A DNA stretch of 64,000 nucleotides from Vibrio thalassae (GTDB lineage Bacteria > Pseudomonadota > Gammaproteobacteria > Enterobacterales > Vibrionaceae): contig NZ_OANU01000002.1 in assembly GCF_900089835.1 (NCBI RefSeq), positions 1 to 64,000 on the forward strand. Reading direction: 5' to 3'. The stretch's first letter is position 1, and every line of letters starts with the position of its first letter. Under the pieces are notes generated by a model. It saw only the letters and a program-made list of their open reading frames with translations. It searched no databases and had not been told where the DNA came from. Below are positions 62,747-64,000 of the stretch, one piece after another. Both the position numbers and the translations under genes were made by a program.

Positions 62747-63526
62747 TTAGTCACAAAATTTAAACGTCGATTTGCTATTTTTTAGTAGCTGCGACGTAAC
62801 CGTTTGCTTGTTTTCACTTCTCAACATAATTAGCGACGATAGCACCATCTTCACCATTTTAGGCTCGTTCGGCCGACCTTGATATCCACACAATGGCATA
62901 TCAGGTGCGTCCGTTTCTAATAGCAAACTTTCTAGCGGGAGAGTGGCGATGGTCGAGCGTGTTTTTTGTGCTCTTTGGTAGGTAATCACACCACCAACAC
63001 CGATTTTTAAGCCAAGATTGACATAGTCCATTGCTTGCTGATAACTGCCACTGAATCCATGAATAACGCCACCGTTTAAAGGTGGGTTCTGCTTTAACAA
63101 CGCAATAAGATCTTGATGCGCTTTTCGGCAATGAAGAATAACAGGCAATTGATGCTGGTTGGCAATGCGGATTTGCTCTATCAGCAGTGATTTTTGTTGC
63201 CGTTCGTTTTCTCTACCTTGATACAGGTCGAGACCACATTCTCCTACGGCCACCAATTTACTGTTACTTATAGATTCGGCAATACGCTGCTCTAAACGAC
63301 CAATACTGCCAGCACCAACCTTATCGAGAAACATCGGATGAAACCCGAGTGCGAAAGACACCATTGCATGTTCGTTGGCTAACTGATTTACGGCCATCCA
63401 ATTTTGCTCATTAATACCAGGCACAACGATAGCGGCCACTTGAGCCTCTGCTGCCTCTAATAGTACTTGGTTTATGTCTTTTTTCTCTGCCAATAGATCG
63501 AGATGGCAATGGCTATCAATCACCAT
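62747..63526 (-). CDS. yjjV: TatD family metal-dependent hydrolase (YjjV type)
   Basis: A 259-residue TIM-barrel hydrolase. The metal ligands are visible: DSHCHLDLL at residues 4-12, the central glutamate in VGECGLDLYQ near 95-104, histidines in ILHCRKAH and VIHGFSGS, and the late aspartate in LLETDAPDMP. TatD proteins are DNases or related phosphoesterases; YjjV is encoded near deo in E. coli too, which fits this position. Its start overlaps the 40-residue upstream gene by 11 bp. Confidence 0.9.
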   Translation of the reverse strand: MVIDSHCHLDLLAEKKDINQVLLEAAEAQVAAIVVPGINEQNWMAVNQLANEHAMVSFALGFHPMFLDKVGAGSIGRLEQRIAESISNSKLVAVGECGLDLYQGRENERQQKSLLIEQIRIANQHQLPVILHCRKAHQDLIALLKQNPPLNGGVIHGFSGSYQQAMDYVNLGLKIGVGGVITYQRAQKTRSTIATLPLESLLLETDAPDMPLCGYQGRPNEPKMVKMVLSSLIMLRSENKQTVTSQLLKNSKSTFKFCD

Positions 63527-63638
63527 CTTTTGACTCTTTTCGGTAGGGCACGCAACTGCGTTTGTTCTCTGGTGTGAGTCCTAATGAGGCACACCAATCA
63601 TCGTATTTTTTAAGCCATTTTTTGAGTAATTCAATCAT
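63516..63638 (-). CDS. Small protein, DUF5363-like
   Basis: A 40-residue ORF starting MIELLKKWLKKYDDWCASLG, followed by a Thr-Pro-Glu-Asn-Lys-Arg-Ser-Cys-Val-Pro-Tyr-Arg segment and an acidic tail. It resembles, from memory, small DUF5363 proteins of Vibrio and Pasteurellaceae whose common core is LTPExKRSCVPYR. An amphipathic lysine-rich helix begins it and two cysteines lie near positions 16 and 29. It ends inside the yjjV start region in another frame, suggesting translational coupling. Ribosome binding site is weak (GGTAAATTTATC before ATG). Confidence 0.65.
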   Translation of the reverse strand: MIELLKKWLKKYDDWCASLGLTPENKRSCVPYRKESKDGD

Positions 63639-63954
63639 GATAAATTTACCTAAATAAATGTAATCGATTGCAATTTATACTATGCCCAATCCTTGCCTTA
63701 CAAAGGATAGCGCAATAGTTAGAGTTTTATCACTAAGTTGTGACTTATCCCTCAATGCTGTGATAGAAGCGGTTTTTTTTCATATACGCAAACGATAAAA
63801 TGGAGCCTATTGTTTGTAAACCACACAAATTGTCTCTATTGTCATTTCTGTGTCGTTTACATACGGCCATTTTCTAGGCGCCTAACCTGGACCAAGCCTA
63901 GCCTATCGAATCGTCAATGATACCCCATCATTAGACACTACAAGGGAATTGATC
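63639..63954. promoter_or_regulatory. 316-bp intergenic region
   Basis: Divergent promoter space between the small DUF5363-like gene and the exported protein gene. It is A/T rich, with a T-tract at 63773-63780. I see no gene or clear named site in it. Confidence 0.4.
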
Positions 63955-64000
63955 GTGAAAAAAACTATTCTAAAAATGTCTGCGCTTGCAGTGGCAGTAG
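63955..64000 (+). CDS. Start of an exported protein, cut by the window end
   Basis: A GTG at 63955 with AAGGGAA upstream begins Met-Lys-Lys-Thr-Ile-Leu-Lys-Met-Ser-Ala-Leu-Ala-Val-Ala-Val, a typical signal-peptide start. Only 15 codons are visible, so the product cannot be named; an outer-membrane or periplasmic protein is likely. The ATG at 63976 is an alternative start but would lose the charged N-region. Confidence 0.6.
   Translation, partial: MKKTILKMSALAVAV

Overview
The window is a stretch of a Vibrio (Vibrionaceae) chromosome, most likely the large one. The evidence is the protein sequences and a set of gene neighbourhoods I recall as typical of Vibrio: seqA-pgm, ybfF-DUF2788-fldA, fur-glnS, nagE/nagA-nagC, a KefB-like antiporter next to asnB, HD-GYP/acyl-CoA synthetase/fusA2/radA/plzD/serB/ytjB, and deoCABD-nupC-yjjV. 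I do not name a species. No rRNA, tRNA or CRISPR array was seen.

Layout. 1-210: the 5' end of an ORF that looks like a transposase, next to pgm. 213-7700: housekeeping genes (pgm, seqA, ybfF, fldA, fur, glnS) with two poorly characterised proteins. 7.8-13.9 kb: N-acetylglucosamine uptake and breakdown (nagE divergent from nagA-nagC, with NagC-like and CRP-like sites between) and a KefB-like antiporter. 14.1-17.1 kb: asnB and nnrS. 17.3-21.6 kb: a fructose/mannose-type PTS locus made of a lone EIIB, an HPr-like/EIIA fusion that lacks the HPr histidine, an AraC regulator and a full EIIABC permease. 21.8-42.6 kb: a large galactose/galactoside region with galR, a GPH symporter with a cytoplasmic GH5-like hydrolase and its own LacI regulator, the Leloir operon galETKM, a damaged mgl operon, a MATE exporter, and a lactose-type ABC transporter with lacZ. 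42.8-45.1 kb: a LysR regulator and chrA. 45.2-56.5 kb: an HD-GYP protein with altered motif, an acyl-CoA synthetase-like enzyme, a second EF-G, radA, the double-PilZ protein plzD, serB and ytjB. 56.5-63.6 kb: nucleoside salvage (deoCABD, nupC) and yjjV with a 40-residue gene upstream. The window ends at the start of an exported protein gene.

How it works together. The galactoside region looks like one regulon. A GalR-type 16-bp operator precedes galE (a perfect consensus match plus a second site 99 bp away), precedes the lactose-type binding protein gene (15 of 16 positions), and weaker versions lie before galR and at the mgl remnant. Galactosides would enter by the ABC system or the GPH symporter, be cut by LacZ or the GH5-like enzyme, and the galactose would go through GalM-GalK-GalT-GalE to Pgm, encoded at the window start. 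The normal high-affinity galactose transporter is broken: mglB is absent and mglA has lost its N-terminal ATPase domain, with the break falling directly after an operator-like site.

The most interesting items are the mgl deletion, the GalR operator network, the symporter/GH5 cassette of unknown substrate, the histidine-less HPr-EIIA fusion, and two striking inverted repeats between the HD-GYP gene and the acyl-CoA synthetase gene.
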